DNA of 64,000 nt from Nocardia transvalensis (lineage in GTDB: Bacteria; Actinomycetota; Actinomycetes; Mycobacteriales; Mycobacteriaceae): positions 717,058-781,057 of the forward strand of contig NZ_JADLQQ010000003.1 in assembly GCF_015477765.1 (NCBI RefSeq), given 5' to 3'. Shown here piece after piece: positions 8,068-16,970 of this stretch (positions are counted from its first letter, which is position 1; the number at the start of each line of letters is the position of its first letter). The notes beneath the pieces were generated by a model. That model saw only the letters and a list, made by a program, of their open reading frames with translations. It searched no databases and had not been told where the DNA came from. The position numbers were made by a program, and so were the translations under genes.

Positions 8068-10062
8068 ATGGTCACCACTGTCCTGGTCGCCAATCGGGGC
8101 GAGATCGCGCGGCGCATATTCGCCACCTGCCGCCGCATGGGTATCGGCACCGTCGCGGTGTACTCGGATGCCGATGCGCAATCCCCGCACGTCGCCGAGG
8201 CCGATGCCGCAATCCGCCTGCCCGGCAACACTCCTGGCGAGACGTATCTGCGTGGCGATCTGATCATCGAGGCGGCATTGGCCGCCGGTGCGGATGCGAT
8301 TCATCCCGGATACGGATTCCTGTCCGAGAACGCCGATTTCGCGCGCGCCGCGATCGAGGCCGGACTGGTGTGGGTGGGACCGCCGGTCAGCGCCATCGAG
8401 CAGATGGGCTCGAAGGTGGAGTCCAAGAAGATGATGGACGCCGCCGGAGTGCCGGTGCTGGCCGAGCTGAATCCGGCCGAGGTCACCGCCGAGATGCTGC
8501 CGGTGCTGATCAAGGCGTCCGCCGGTGGCGGGGGGCGCGGCATGCGCGTGGTGCGCTCGCTCGACGACCTTCCGGCGCAGCTGGAAGCCGCGCAGCGCGA
8601 GGCGGCGTCGGCCTTCGGTGATCCGACGGTGTTCTGCGAGCGCTACCTCGAGACCGGCAGGCATATCGAGGTGCAGGTGATGGCCGACACCCACGGCACC
8701 GTGTGGGCGGTCGGCGAGCGCGAATGTTCGATTCAGCGCCGCCATCAGAAGGTGGTCGAGGAGGCGCCCTCGCCGCTGGTGGAGAAGATCGACGGCATGC
8801 GCGAGCGGCTGTTCGAGGCGGCGCGGCTGGCGGCCGCGGCGATCGGATACGAGGGCGCGGGCACCGTCGAGTTCCTGGCCGATGACAAGGGGGAGTTCTT
8901 CTTCCTGGAGATGAACACCCGGCTGCAGGTGGAGCATCCGGTCACCGAGTGCACCACGGGCCTGGACCTGGTGCGGTGTCAGCTGCAGGTGGCGCAAGGG
9001 CAGCGGTTGGCGGCGACGCTGCCGCCGCTGCGCGGGCACTCCATCGAGGTGCGGCTGTACGCCGAGGATCCCGCGCACGATTGGCAGCCGCAGAGCGGGA
9101 CCGTGCACAAGCTCGAAATATCCGGCACCGTCGAGGAGTTCGGCATTCTCGATCGGCCCGGCATTCGGCTGGATTCCGGCGTCGTCGACGGTTCGGTGGT
9201 CGGTGTGTACTACGACCCGATGCTGGCGAAGGTCATCTCCTACGCCGACACGCGCGATGAGGCGGCACGGTTGCTGGCGGCAGCCCTGCAGCGGGCCAGG
9301 ATTCACGGCTTGGTCACCAACCGTGATCTGCTGGTCCGGGTTCTGCGGCATCCTGCCTTTCTGGCTGGTGAGACCGATACCGCCTTCTTCGACCGGCACG
9401 GGCTGGAAAACCTCTCCGCACCGGTGGTTTCCGAGGCAGACGAGCGGTTGTCGATCGTCGCGGCGGCGCTGGCCGAGGCCGCGGCCAACCGAGCCCGAGC
9501 ACGTGTGGGCGGCGGCCTGCCCAGCGGCTGGCGCAATCTGCCCTCCCAGCCGCAGTCGAAGCGCTACGAGAGCCGTACCACCGGCACGCACGAGATTCGC
9601 TACCGGATCACGCGTACCGGCCTCGAGGTCGAGGGCCTCGACGGGCTCGAATTGGTCGAAGCCACACCGGATTCGGTGACTCTGCTGGTACCCGGGGAGC
9701 GGGGGCCGGTGCGGCGACGCTTCGAGATCACCCGCTACGGCGATCCCGGGTGGGTGTATATCGACTCGCCGCTCGGCCCGGTCGCCGTGCGGCGCCTGCC
9801 GCGCTTCGAGGATCCGTCAGAGCATGTGGCCGAGGGGTCGCTGCTGGCGCCCATGCCGGGTGCGGTGATCCGCCTCGGCGCCGAGGTCGGCGGTCGGGTG
9901 GAGAAGGGCCAGCCGATTCTGTGGCTGGAGGCGATGAAGATGGAGCACACGATCGCCGCCCCGGCCGACGGTGTGCTCACCGAACTGAATGTGACTGCGG
10001 GACAACAGGTCGACGTCGGCGCGGTGCTGGCGGTCGTGCAGGCAAGCGACACTCAGGAGTAA
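8068..10062 (+). CDS. accA2: acyl-CoA carboxylase biotin carboxylase / biotin carrier (alpha) subunit
   Basis: This 664-residue subunit carboxylates its own biotin using ATP and bicarbonate. The biotin carboxylase part (1 to about 450) shows HPGYGFLSEN, the ATP-binding KASAGGGGRGMR and the catalytic EMNTRLQVEHPVTE. A middle domain follows, then a C-terminal biotinyl domain with EAMKMEH, where K624 is the biotinylation site. The ATG at 8068 is chosen with GAGAGGGG upstream; longer readings extend inside the beta-subunit gene. It pairs with the carboxyltransferase just upstream. The next gene begins three bases after its stop codon. Confidence 0.9.
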   Translation: MVTTVLVANRGEIARRIFATCRRMGIGTVAVYSDADAQSPHVAEADAAIRLPGNTPGETYLRGDLIIEAALAAGADAIHPGYGFLSENADFARAAIEAGLVWVGPPVSAIEQMGSKVESKKMMDAAGVPVLAELNPAEVTAEMLPVLIKASAGGGGRGMRVVRSLDDLPAQLEAAQREAASAFGDPTVFCERYLETGRHIEVQVMADTHGTVWAVGERECSIQRRHQKVVEEAPSPLVEKIDGMRERLFEAARLAAAAIGYEGAGTVEFLADDKGEFFFLEMNTRLQVEHPVTECTTGLDLVRCQLQVAQGQRLAATLPPLRGHSIEVRLYAEDPAHDWQPQSGTVHKLEISGTVEEFGILDRPGIRLDSGVVDGSVVGVYYDPMLAKVISYADTRDEAARLLAAALQRARIHGLVTNRDLLVRVLRHPAFLAGETDTAFFDRHGLENLSAPVVSEADERLSIVAAALAEAAANRARARVGGGLPSGWRNLPSQPQSKRYESRTTGTHEIRYRITRTGLEVEGLDGLELVEATPDSVTLLVPGERGPVRRRFEITRYGDPGWVYIDSPLGPVAVRRLPRFEDPSEHVAEGSLLAPMPGAVIRLGAEVGGRVEKGQPILWLEAMKMEHTIAAPADGVLTELNVTAGQQVDVGAVLAVVQASDTQE

Positions 10063-10065
10063 GCC

Positions 10066-11226
10066 ATGAGTTTCATCGAGACCGACGAACAGAAGCAACT
10101 GCGTGCCGCGGTCGCCAAGCTCGCCGCCAAATACAACTTCCGCGACTACGTCGCCCCCAAGGCCCGCAAGAACGAGCCGCTGAGCGAATTGTGGGACGAG
10201 GCGGGCAAACTCGGCTTCCTGGGGGTGAACCTGCCCGAGGAGTACGGCGGCGGTGGCGCCGGCATCTACGAGCTGTCGCTGGTGATGGAGGAGCTGTCGG
10301 CGCACGGTGCGGGGCTGCTGCTGATGGTGGTCTCACCGGCCATCTGCGGCACCATCATCACCAAATACGGCACCGAGGAACAGAAACGGCACTGGCTGCC
10401 GAGACTGGCCGACGGCTCGTCGAAGATGGTGTTCGGCATCACCGAGCCCGACGCCGGATCCAACTCGCACCACATCACCACCACCGCGCGGCGCGACGGC
10501 GGTGACTGGATCCTCAACGGGCGCAAGATCTTCATCTCCGGCGTGGACCAGGCCGAGGCGGTGCTGATCGTGTCGCGCACCGAGGACGCCAAGACCGGCA
10601 AGCTCGAGCCCGCGCTGTTCATCGTGCCCACCGACGCCCCTGGTTTCGAGAAGACGCGGCAGGAGATGGACATCATCGAGCCGGACAGCCAGTTCACGCT
10701 GTTCCTCGACGATGTGCGGCTGCCCGCCGACGCCCTGGTCGGGCAGGAGGACGCGGCGCTGGCCCAGCTGTTTGCGGGGCTCAACCCGGAGCGCATCATG
10801 GGCGCCGCGATGGCCGTGGGCATGGGCCGCTACGCCATCGACCGGGCCGTGGAATACGCCAGGGAACGCCAGGTGTGGAAGGCGCCGATCGGCGCCCACC
10901 AGGGCATCGCCCATCCGCTGGCGCAGGTGAAGATCGAGTTGGAGCTGTCCAAGCTGATGATGCAGAAGGCGGCCGTGCTCTACGACTCCGGCGACGATTT
11001 CGGCGCCGCCGAGGCCGCGAATATGGCGAAATACGCGGCGGCCGAGGCCAGTATCAAGGCCCTCGATCAGGCCATCCAGACCCACGGCGGATCGGGGCTC
11101 ACCCGCGATGTGGGTCTGGCGGGCATGCTCGCCGCCGCGCGCATCGGCCGGATCGCGCCGGTCAGCCGGGAAATGGTGCTCAACTTCGTCGCGCAGCATT
11201 CCCTGGGACTGCCGAAGTCGTACTGA
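10066..11226 (+). CDS. fadE12: acyl-CoA dehydrogenase (FadE12-like)
   Basis: This is the second acyl-CoA dehydrogenase of the operon, 386 residues, with ITEPDAGSN near 125 for flavin and substrate contact and a C-terminal QTHGGSGLTRD near 338. As in the first dehydrogenase, the GTNE loop is not conserved (IAPVSRE near 363-369), while a glutamate at 242 (NPERIMG) sits where isovaleryl-type enzymes hold the base. Two non-identical dehydrogenases flanking one carboxylase suggest two oxidation steps or two substrate lengths. It starts three bases after the carboxylase stop and is followed by the crotonase gene after 16 bases. Confidence 0.88.
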   Translation: MSFIETDEQKQLRAAVAKLAAKYNFRDYVAPKARKNEPLSELWDEAGKLGFLGVNLPEEYGGGGAGIYELSLVMEELSAHGAGLLLMVVSPAICGTIITKYGTEEQKRHWLPRLADGSSKMVFGITEPDAGSNSHHITTTARRDGGDWILNGRKIFISGVDQAEAVLIVSRTEDAKTGKLEPALFIVPTDAPGFEKTRQEMDIIEPDSQFTLFLDDVRLPADALVGQEDAALAQLFAGLNPERIMGAAMAVGMGRYAIDRAVEYARERQVWKAPIGAHQGIAHPLAQVKIELELSKLMMQKAAVLYDSGDDFGAAEAANMAKYAAAEASIKALDQAIQTHGGSGLTRDVGLAGMLAAARIGRIAPVSREMVLNFVAQHSLGLPKSY

Positions 11227-11242
11227 CCCGGAAGGAGGGTTC

Positions 11243-12025
11243 ATGGGCGAGACTCCCGACGCGCCGTTCGTGCGCTACGACGTTCAGGACGGCTTTGCGG
11301 TGCTGACTCTGGACTCCCCACACAACCGCAACGCACTGTCGTCGCGGCTGGTGACCGAACTGCTGACGGGTTTGCAGCAGGCGGCCGCGGACGCTCGGGT
11401 GCGCGGGGTGGTGCTCACCCACACCGGCAACACCTTCTGCGCGGGTGCGGATCTGAAGGAGGCGCTGGACGCCGATCCGGCGGTCGCCGCGGATATCCGC
11501 ACCCAATGGATGGTCTCGGTGCTGCGCACGATCCTCGAGCTGCCCAAACCCGTTGTCGCGCAGATAGACGGCAACGTCCGGGCCGGTGGGATGGGGATCG
11601 TCGCGGCCTGCGATATCGTCGTCGCCGGGCCCGGCAGCAGTTTCGCGCTCACCGAGGCGCGAATCGGATTGGCGCCCTTCATTATTTCGCTCACGCTACT
11701 GCCGCGGATGACCTCGCGGTCGGCCGCGCGGTACTTCCAGACCGGTGAGAGCTTCGATGCGGCCGAGGCGCAGCGGATCGGATTGATCACCGTGGCGGCC
11801 GACGATCCGGCGGCCGAGGTGACGCGGCTGCGTGCGGAGCTGCGGCTGGGATCGCCGCAGGGGCTGGCCGAAAGTAAGCGGCTGGTGAATGCGGGGATTC
11901 TCGCCGAACTCGAGAGATCCGCCGACGACCTGGCGAAACGCTCCGCCGGCTGCTTCGGCACCGCCGAGGTCATCGAGGGTATGACGGCCTTCTTTCAGCG
12001 TCGCCCACCGAGCTGGGCACAATAA
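11243..12025 (+). CDS. echA7: enoyl-CoA hydratase / isomerase family protein (crotonase)
   Basis: This is a crotonase-fold enzyme of 260 residues that probably hydrates the carboxylated enoyl-CoA made by the preceding enzymes. The oxyanion-hole motifs are FCAGADL (65-71) and NVRAGGMG (111-118). Of the two catalytic glutamates of rat enoyl-CoA hydratase, the second is kept (E138 in LTEARIGLAP) while the first position is G118. It may therefore not be a simple hydratase; glutaconyl-type hydratases or lyases are alternatives. GGAGG lies just before the ATG at 11243. It is followed by the TetR gene after six bases. Confidence 0.88.
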   Translation: MGETPDAPFVRYDVQDGFAVLTLDSPHNRNALSSRLVTELLTGLQQAAADARVRGVVLTHTGNTFCAGADLKEALDADPAVAADIRTQWMVSVLRTILELPKPVVAQIDGNVRAGGMGIVAACDIVVAGPGSSFALTEARIGLAPFIISLTLLPRMTSRSAARYFQTGESFDAAEAQRIGLITVAADDPAAEVTRLRAELRLGSPQGLAESKRLVNAGILAELERSADDLAKRSAGCFGTAEVIEGMTAFFQRRPPSWAQ

Positions 12026-12031
12026 CCGATC

Positions 12032-12652
12032 ATGGCGACCCCGCACGAACCGAAGCAGGACCGCAGCCGAGCCACTCGGCAGCGGCTGCTCGAGGCGACC
12101 ATCGACTGCCTGGCCGAGATGGGCTGGGCGGCCGCCACCGTGGCCGTGGTCGCCGAACGGGCCGGGGTCTCGCGCGGCGCGGCGCAGCACCACTTCCCGA
12201 CCCGGGAGGATCTGATCACCGCCGCGCTCGAGTACATGTTCGACACCCGGATGGCGCAGGCCAAGTCGGAGGCGCTGGCGTTCGCCGATATCGCCCAGGG
12301 CGTCACGCGGACCGAGGCGGTCGTCTCCGGTCTCGTGGAGTCCTACACCAGCCCGCTGTTCAAGGCTGCCCTGCAGGTGTGGACGCATGCGGCCGCCGAC
12401 CCCGTGCTGCGCGAGCGCATCGTCCCCCTCGAGGCCCGCTTCGGCCGCATCGCCCACCGCATGGCGGTCGAGGCCCTCGGCGTCGACGACACCGATCCGG
12501 TCACCCACCATCTCGTACAGGCAACCCTCGACCTGGCTCGCGGGCTGGGACTGGCGGATGTGCTGACCGACGATTCGGCCCGCCGCAAGGAAATCGTGCA
12601 ACAGTGGTCGGCGACCTTGCACGAGGCTTTGAAGGGTGCCGGAATCTCGTGA
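12032..12652 (+). CDS. TetR family transcriptional regulator of the acyl-CoA operon
   Basis: This is a DNA-binding repressor of 206 residues. The N-terminal helix-turn-helix is clear (about 15-60: RQRLLEATIDCLAEMGW, then VAERAGVSRGAAQHHF), followed by a helical ligand domain. It is the last gene of the AtuA-to-crotonase operon, starting six bases after the crotonase stop, so it probably regulates its own operon and responds to an acyl-CoA or free acid from that pathway. The operator is not identified; a short inverted repeat at 3491 is one candidate. Confidence 0.88.
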   Translation: MATPHEPKQDRSRATRQRLLEATIDCLAEMGWAAATVAVVAERAGVSRGAAQHHFPTREDLITAALEYMFDTRMAQAKSEALAFADIAQGVTRTEAVVSGLVESYTSPLFKAALQVWTHAAADPVLRERIVPLEARFGRIAHRMAVEALGVDDTDPVTHHLVQATLDLARGLGLADVLTDDSARRKEIVQQWSATLHEALKGAGIS

Positions 12653-12730
12653 GCTGGATTACGGGATTTGGTCACCCGGTTGGTTCGGGTTTAAGCTGAC
12701 TGAGCTTTGCTGACCAACGCAGCAAGTTCT

Positions 12731-12803
12731 GGCCCCGTCGTCTAGCGGCCTAGGACGCCGCCCTCTCAAGGCGGTAGCGCGGGTTCAAATCCCGTCGGGG
12801 CTA
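12731..12803 (+). tRNA. tRNA-Glu (CTC)
   Basis: A complete cloverleaf can be drawn. The acceptor stem pairs 12731-12737 with 12796-12802 (one G-U pair at the end), and the discriminator base is A at 12803. The anticodon loop is CTCTCAA between CCGCC and GGCGG, giving anticodon CTC (glutamate, codon GAG). The T loop is TTCAAAT. CCA is not encoded. Confidence 0.95.
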
Positions 12804-12813
12804 CGTCGTTCGT

Positions 12814-12832
12814 CCCGCCCGATCCGGGCGGG
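12814..12832. terminator. short GC hairpin after tRNA-Glu
   Basis: CCCGCCC and GGGCGGG pair around a five-base loop, 11 bases after the tRNA and one base before the stop codon of the convergent small gene. It could terminate transcription from both sides. Confidence 0.6.
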
Positions 12833-12833
12833 T

Positions 12834-12986
12834 CTACCAGCCGAAAATCTCGGCCATCTCGATGGATTCGTCATCCCACCGGTCCTCGATGGCCCGGCGT
12901 TCCTGTTCCGGCAGGTCCGGAGACCAGCCCACGCGGCGCCAGAACGCTTCTCGGTGTTCGTCGCTGAGTGGATAGGGGGTGTTCAT
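12834..12986 (-). CDS. small acidic hypothetical protein
   Basis: This is a 50-residue soluble protein, acidic and rich in W, E and R (for example DLPEQERRAIEDRW), with no membrane segment and no recognised motif. The ATG at 12986 is chosen; the longer frame from 13094 adds a proline- and glycine-rich start that looks non-coding. It converges on tRNA-Glu and lies 115 bases downstream of the glycosyltransferase gene on the same strand. The amino acid composition is protein-like, but the family is unknown. Confidence 0.55.
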   Translation of the reverse strand: MNTPYPLSDEHREAFWRRVGWSPDLPEQERRAIEDRWDDESIEMAEIFGW

Positions 12987-13101
12987 GGGATGCGTTCCTG
13001 ATGCTCCCAGCATGCTTTCGGATATCCCAGGGTAGAGCCCGCGCACACCCGCCCGGGCCCACTTCGCAGGAAGTGGACCCGGGGCCGAGATCATCTGCGG
13101 C

Positions 13102-15000
13102 TCAGCGCTGTTGGGTCAGGTCGTACACCGTGACGCCGTCGACCTCTCGCGCGGTGAAATTCGCCTTCACCCACTCGGTGATCCGGACTCCGGAGGTATC
13201 CGACCGACGATGTCGGCGCTCGTCACCGGCGATGAAGTAGTGGATCCTGCCCTGGGATACATACCGCTGGAACTGCCCGAGTGTCGGCGCCGGGTCGCTG
13301 CCGTTGAAGCCGCCGATCGGCATTACGGGCAGTTCGGTGGCGAGCTGATAACCGGCCGCCGGCATCGAGCTGACGGTCGCCGCCGCCCAGGTGTAGGCGT
13401 CGGCATTGTCTTCCAGCAGCGCCAACAGCTGCTCGCCGGGATGGCTGGGCGCCATGAAGTTGCCGCCCCGGCCGCCTTCCGGCCCGCGCTCGCCCCGGGC
13501 GTGCTCCTGGGCCCACGGCGGCATGTCATGCATCGGCAACCTCGGGCCCGCACTGGGAAGCGGTCCGGCGTGCGCGGTGGCGATGGTGTCGACGGTGTAG
13601 GCGAGCGGCCCCGCAAGCGCGACGACCACGGCAGTCAGCGCGGTCACCACGGCTATTCGCCGCGGCGTGGGGATCAGGAGCAGAACCGCGACCACGATGC
13701 CGACGCTCAGTACCACCCATCGCAGCCATGGCAGGAACGAGGCGCTGCGCGACAACAGCATCCATGCCGTGGCGATGGTCAGGCCGAGTGTCAGCACGGC
13801 CGCACACCGCACCCATAGCCGTTCCCGATGCCGCCACAGCAGTACCGCACCCGCCCCGGTGAGCGCTGCGATCGCGGGCGAGAGTGCCACGGTGTAGTAC
13901 TGGTGGAAGATCCCTTTCATGAGGCTGAACACCAGCCCGGTCACGATCAGCCAGCCACCCCACAGCACGAATGCGGCGCGGCGACGATCGGTGCGAGCGG
14001 CCTTGCCGCACAGAATAATTCCCGCGACCGACAACGCCAGTGCCGCCGGGAGCAGCCACGCGATCTGGCCACCCTGAGCGGGTTCGAACAGGCGAGTGAT
14101 GCCCGCGCTGCCCCAGAACCCGGCGCCGCCGTGCGGCAGTTCACCACCCGGCCCCACGCTGCCGAACTCGTCGCCGTTGAGCCGCCCCAGCCCGTTGTAG
14201 CCCAGCGTCAGCTCCAGGATCGAATTATGCGGCGAGCCACCGAAATACGGCCGCGAGCCGGTCGGCCACACCTCGGCGATCAACACCCACCAGCCCGCGC
14301 CGACCAGCACCCCGACCAGCGCCGCGAACAATTGCGCGATCCGCACCGGCAGCCGCGGCGGCCCGGCGATCAGATAGGTGAGCGCCAAAGCGGGGACGAC
14401 CAGCGTCACCTGCAATTGCTTTGCCAGGAAACCCAGACCGATGAACACTCCGCACAGGACGAGCCAGCGCGTGCGGCCGTCCTCGACCGCGCGGGTCAGC
14501 GCCCACGCCGCCGCGACCATGAGCAGCACCAGCAGCGCGTCCGGATTGTCGAACCGGAACATCAGGGCGGCAACGGGAGTGACGGCCAGCACCAGCCCGG
14601 CCAGCAGGCCCGCCGCGGCACCGAAGCTGCGCCGCACGGTGGCCCACAGCAATGCCACCGCACCCACGCCCATGAGCACCTGCGGGAACAGCAGGCTCCA
14701 ACTGCTCAGCCCGAAGACCCGAATCGACAGCGCCATCGGCCACAGCGCGGCCGGTGTCTTGTCGACGGTGATCGAATTACCGGCGTCGGAGGAGCCGAAG
14801 AAGAACGCCTTCCACGACACCGAACCGGCCTGTGCCGCCGCGGCATAGAACGAATTGGCCCAGCCGTTGGCGTCCAGATTGCACAGATACGCGATCGCAG
14901 TGCCGCAGAGCAGCACCGCCAGAGCCGAATACTCCCAGCGGCGCACGCGAACCGAGGGCCCGTCCACCGAGGTCGACGGGCCGGACAATGCTGTTGTCAT
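13102..15000 (-). CDS. polyprenol-phosphate-sugar-dependent glycosyltransferase, GT39/ArnT-like
   Basis: This 632-residue membrane protein is of the GT-C fold. About eleven hydrophobic helices fill residues 20-500 and an extracytoplasmic C-terminal domain follows. The first periplasmic loop carries the expected acidic residue (NLDANGWANSFY near 47), and the TVDKTPAALW stretch near 79 matches the DKPP-type motif of bacterial GT39/GT83 enzymes. These enzymes take a sugar from a polyprenol phosphate outside the membrane and add it to a protein or lipid. Its ATG overlaps the stop of the upstream GT2-GtrA gene (ATGA), which would make the polyprenol-linked sugar. The acceptor is unknown; cell-wall glycans or mannoproteins are likely in this group. 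Confidence 0.87.
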   Translation of the reverse strand: MTTALSGPSTSVDGPSVRVRRWEYSALAVLLCGTAIAYLCNLDANGWANSFYAAAAQAGSVSWKAFFFGSSDAGNSITVDKTPAALWPMALSIRVFGLSSWSLLFPQVLMGVGAVALLWATVRRSFGAAAGLLAGLVLAVTPVAALMFRFDNPDALLVLLMVAAAWALTRAVEDGRTRWLVLCGVFIGLGFLAKQLQVTLVVPALALTYLIAGPPRLPVRIAQLFAALVGVLVGAGWWVLIAEVWPTGSRPYFGGSPHNSILELTLGYNGLGRLNGDEFGSVGPGGELPHGGAGFWGSAGITRLFEPAQGGQIAWLLPAALALSVAGIILCGKAARTDRRRAAFVLWGGWLIVTGLVFSLMKGIFHQYYTVALSPAIAALTGAGAVLLWRHRERLWVRCAAVLTLGLTIATAWMLLSRSASFLPWLRWVVLSVGIVVAVLLLIPTPRRIAVVTALTAVVVALAGPLAYTVDTIATAHAGPLPSAGPRLPMHDMPPWAQEHARGERGPEGGRGGNFMAPSHPGEQLLALLEDNADAYTWAAATVSSMPAAGYQLATELPVMPIGGFNGSDPAPTLGQFQRYVSQGRIHYFIAGDERRHRRSDTSGVRITEWVKANFTAREVDGVTVYDLTQQR

Positions 15001-16244
15001 CGGTCGGCGACTCGCTCCGCCGAACCGGTGACCGCATTGCGGAACACCCAGCGCAGACCCACGAATCGGGTCAGGGTGGCGAGCAGGTTCGCCACCACCA
15101 GGACGAACAGCTCCAGATGCACAGCGGCATCCGGCGCCCAGCGGTGCAGCACGAACAGCGAACCGCTGGTGAGCAGCCAGGCGAAACCGAAGATCAGCAG
15201 GCCCTGGAAATGGTGCGAGACCACGCGGGTGGCCCCGCGCACGCCGAAGGTGAAGGCGCGGTTGGCCGCCGTATTGGCGATGGCGGTGATCAGCAGCGCC
15301 GCGAAGTTGGCCGGCTGCGCGCCGATCACGCCCTGCAGCAGCACATACAGCAGCATGTAGGACAGCGTCGAGATCACGCCGATGATGCCGAACCGGACCA
15401 GTTGGCCCACCATGCCCAGCGGCACGCCGTCGACCAGCGGTTCCCGGCCGACGGCCACGCGCAGTTCATTGACCGGCAGCGCACCCGTCGTCAGGCCCTT
15501 GCCGACCCGCCACACGCCCAGCAGGTCCTTGCGGGCGGTGTCGACGATGTCGACGCGGCTGTCCGGATCGTCGATCCAGTCGACCGGCACCTCGTGGATG
15601 CGCAGGCCGGCGCGTTCGGCGATCACCAGCAGTTCGGTATCGAAGAACCATTCCCCGTCCTGCACCAGCGGCAGGATGCGGCGGGCGACCTCGGTGCGCA
15701 TGGCCTTGAAGCCGCACTGGGCATCGGAGAACCGAGCCTGCAGCGAGCATCTGAGGATGAAGTTGTAGCTGCGGGAGATGAACTCCCGTTTGGGTCCGCG
15801 CACCACCCGCGACGATTTGGACAGGCGGGTGCCGATGGCCAGATCCGAATGACCCGAGACCAGCGGGGCGACCAGCGGCAGCAGCGCGTTCAGATCCGTC
15901 GACAGATCCACGTCCATATAGGCCACGACCTCGGCGTCGGAGGCCTCCCAGACGGTGCGCAGGGCGCGGCCGCGCCCCTTGCGGTCCAGGTGCACCACGC
16001 GCACGCCCGCCAGTTCGTCGGCCATGCCGCGCGCCACCTGCAGCGTGCTGTCGGTGGAGGCGTTGTCGGCAATGGTGATGCGGGCCGAGAACGGAAACCC
16101 TTCGCCGAGGAACGCATGCAGGCGCCGCACGCACCCCGCCAGATCGCGCTCCTCGTTGTAGACCGGGATAACCACATCCAGAATCGGAGTGCGCACCGCG
16201 TCGGTGGTGGGTGTCGCCTGAACGGCCGTCACTGTCTCGGACAT
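14997..16244 (-). CDS. fused GT2 dolichyl-phosphate-sugar synthase and GtrA-like membrane protein
   Basis: This 415-residue protein has two parts. Residues about 22-250 form a DPM1-type GT-A glycosyltransferase (VVIPVYNEE at 25-33, ADNASTDST, the metal site DVDLSTD near 132-138). Residues about 275-405 form a four-helix GtrA-like domain thought to flip or hold polyprenol-linked sugars. It probably loads a hexose onto polyprenyl phosphate on the inside and helps move it outward. The downstream gene, overlapping by ATGA, encodes the GT-C enzyme that would use the product, so the two make one glycosylation pathway. Confidence 0.9.
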   Translation of the reverse strand: MSETVTAVQATPTTDAVRTPILDVVIPVYNEERDLAGCVRRLHAFLGEGFPFSARITIADNASTDSTLQVARGMADELAGVRVVHLDRKGRGRALRTVWEASDAEVVAYMDVDLSTDLNALLPLVAPLVSGHSDLAIGTRLSKSSRVVRGPKREFISRSYNFILRCSLQARFSDAQCGFKAMRTEVARRILPLVQDGEWFFDTELLVIAERAGLRIHEVPVDWIDDPDSRVDIVDTARKDLLGVWRVGKGLTTGALPVNELRVAVGREPLVDGVPLGMVGQLVRFGIIGVISTLSYMLLYVLLQGVIGAQPANFAALLITAIANTAANRAFTFGVRGATRVVSHHFQGLLIFGFAWLLTSGSLFVLHRWAPDAAVHLELFVLVVANLLATLTRFVGLRWVFRNAVTGSAERVADR

Positions 16245-16432
16245 GGCTCTAACCTCGGTGATCAGCCTTGGGTACCGCTGCGCCCACGCTGGGAGATTCC
16301 TGGGAGGGCCGGGAAAACCTTCCGGTCGGAAGTAGCTGTGGGTGCGCCGAGGTTAACAGCGCGACGCGGGCTCGGCCATTCGAAAAGCCGGTTCTGTTAC
16401 CGACTCAACGCCGATGTTCGAGCTTCAACGGG

Positions 16433-16936
16433 CTACGCCGGGTCGCCGAGCTCCAGCACCACCAGTGGAATCGGCATCGTGATCCGCGATTGGAAATCGG
16501 CCAGCAACGGATTGTTCACCTTGATCCACTCGGCGAACTCGCGGTACTCCGCACCCTCGAGGACGCGGCCGCGCCCGCGGTAGGTCTTGTCCCCGAGTTC
16601 GACCGTGATGTCCGGATTCGCCTTGATGTTGTACCACCACGCCGGATAGCGGTCCTCGATGAACGAGCTGACGTACAAGGTGTCGCCGCGATACAGGGCG
16701 CCCAGGGGGACCGTGCGCGGCTTGCCGCTCTTGGCGCCGGTGGTGGTGAGCAGCAGCAGTGTGCCGCCCTCGTAGGCGCCGCCGACCTTGCCGCCGTTGG
16801 CGCGGAACTCGGCCACCACGCCGCCGTTCCAGTTGGCCATCTCCGCCTCGGAGAACTGCTGGTTCCAGGGGGCATCCGGATCGTCGTAGGAGGTGATGTC
16901 GCGGCGATCATCCTGTGCCGCACCCGATTCGCTCAT
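16433..16936 (-). CDS. deazaflavin (F420)-dependent nitroreductase family protein (Ddn-like)
   Basis: This 167-residue protein is of the split-barrel Ddn/DUF385 family found mainly in actinobacteria. Visible family features are GGTLLLLTTTGAKSGKPR (about 58-75), YVSSF, and AWWYNIKANPDITVELGDK (about 99-117). Members bind coenzyme F420 and reduce quinones, aflatoxins or nitroimidazoles; the natural substrate here is unknown. The start ATG at 16936 fits the family's N-terminus. It lies 34 bases downstream of thiD on the same strand, so it may be co-transcribed, though no functional link is evident. Confidence 0.85.
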   Translation of the reverse strand: MSESGAAQDDRRDITSYDDPDAPWNQQFSEAEMANWNGGVVAEFRANGGKVGGAYEGGTLLLLTTTGAKSGKPRTVPLGALYRGDTLYVSSFIEDRYPAWWYNIKANPDITVELGDKTYRGRGRVLEGAEYREFAEWIKVNNPLLADFQSRITMPIPLVVLELGDPA

Positions 16937-16970
16937 GAGGGCAGTATGCCCGCGGGCACCGACAAGTTCG

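Noticed and set aside
13828..16583. Long plus-strand open frames opposite the two glycosyltransferase genes
   Set aside because: They are antisense shadows of genes with clear GT-C and GT2/GtrA motifs.
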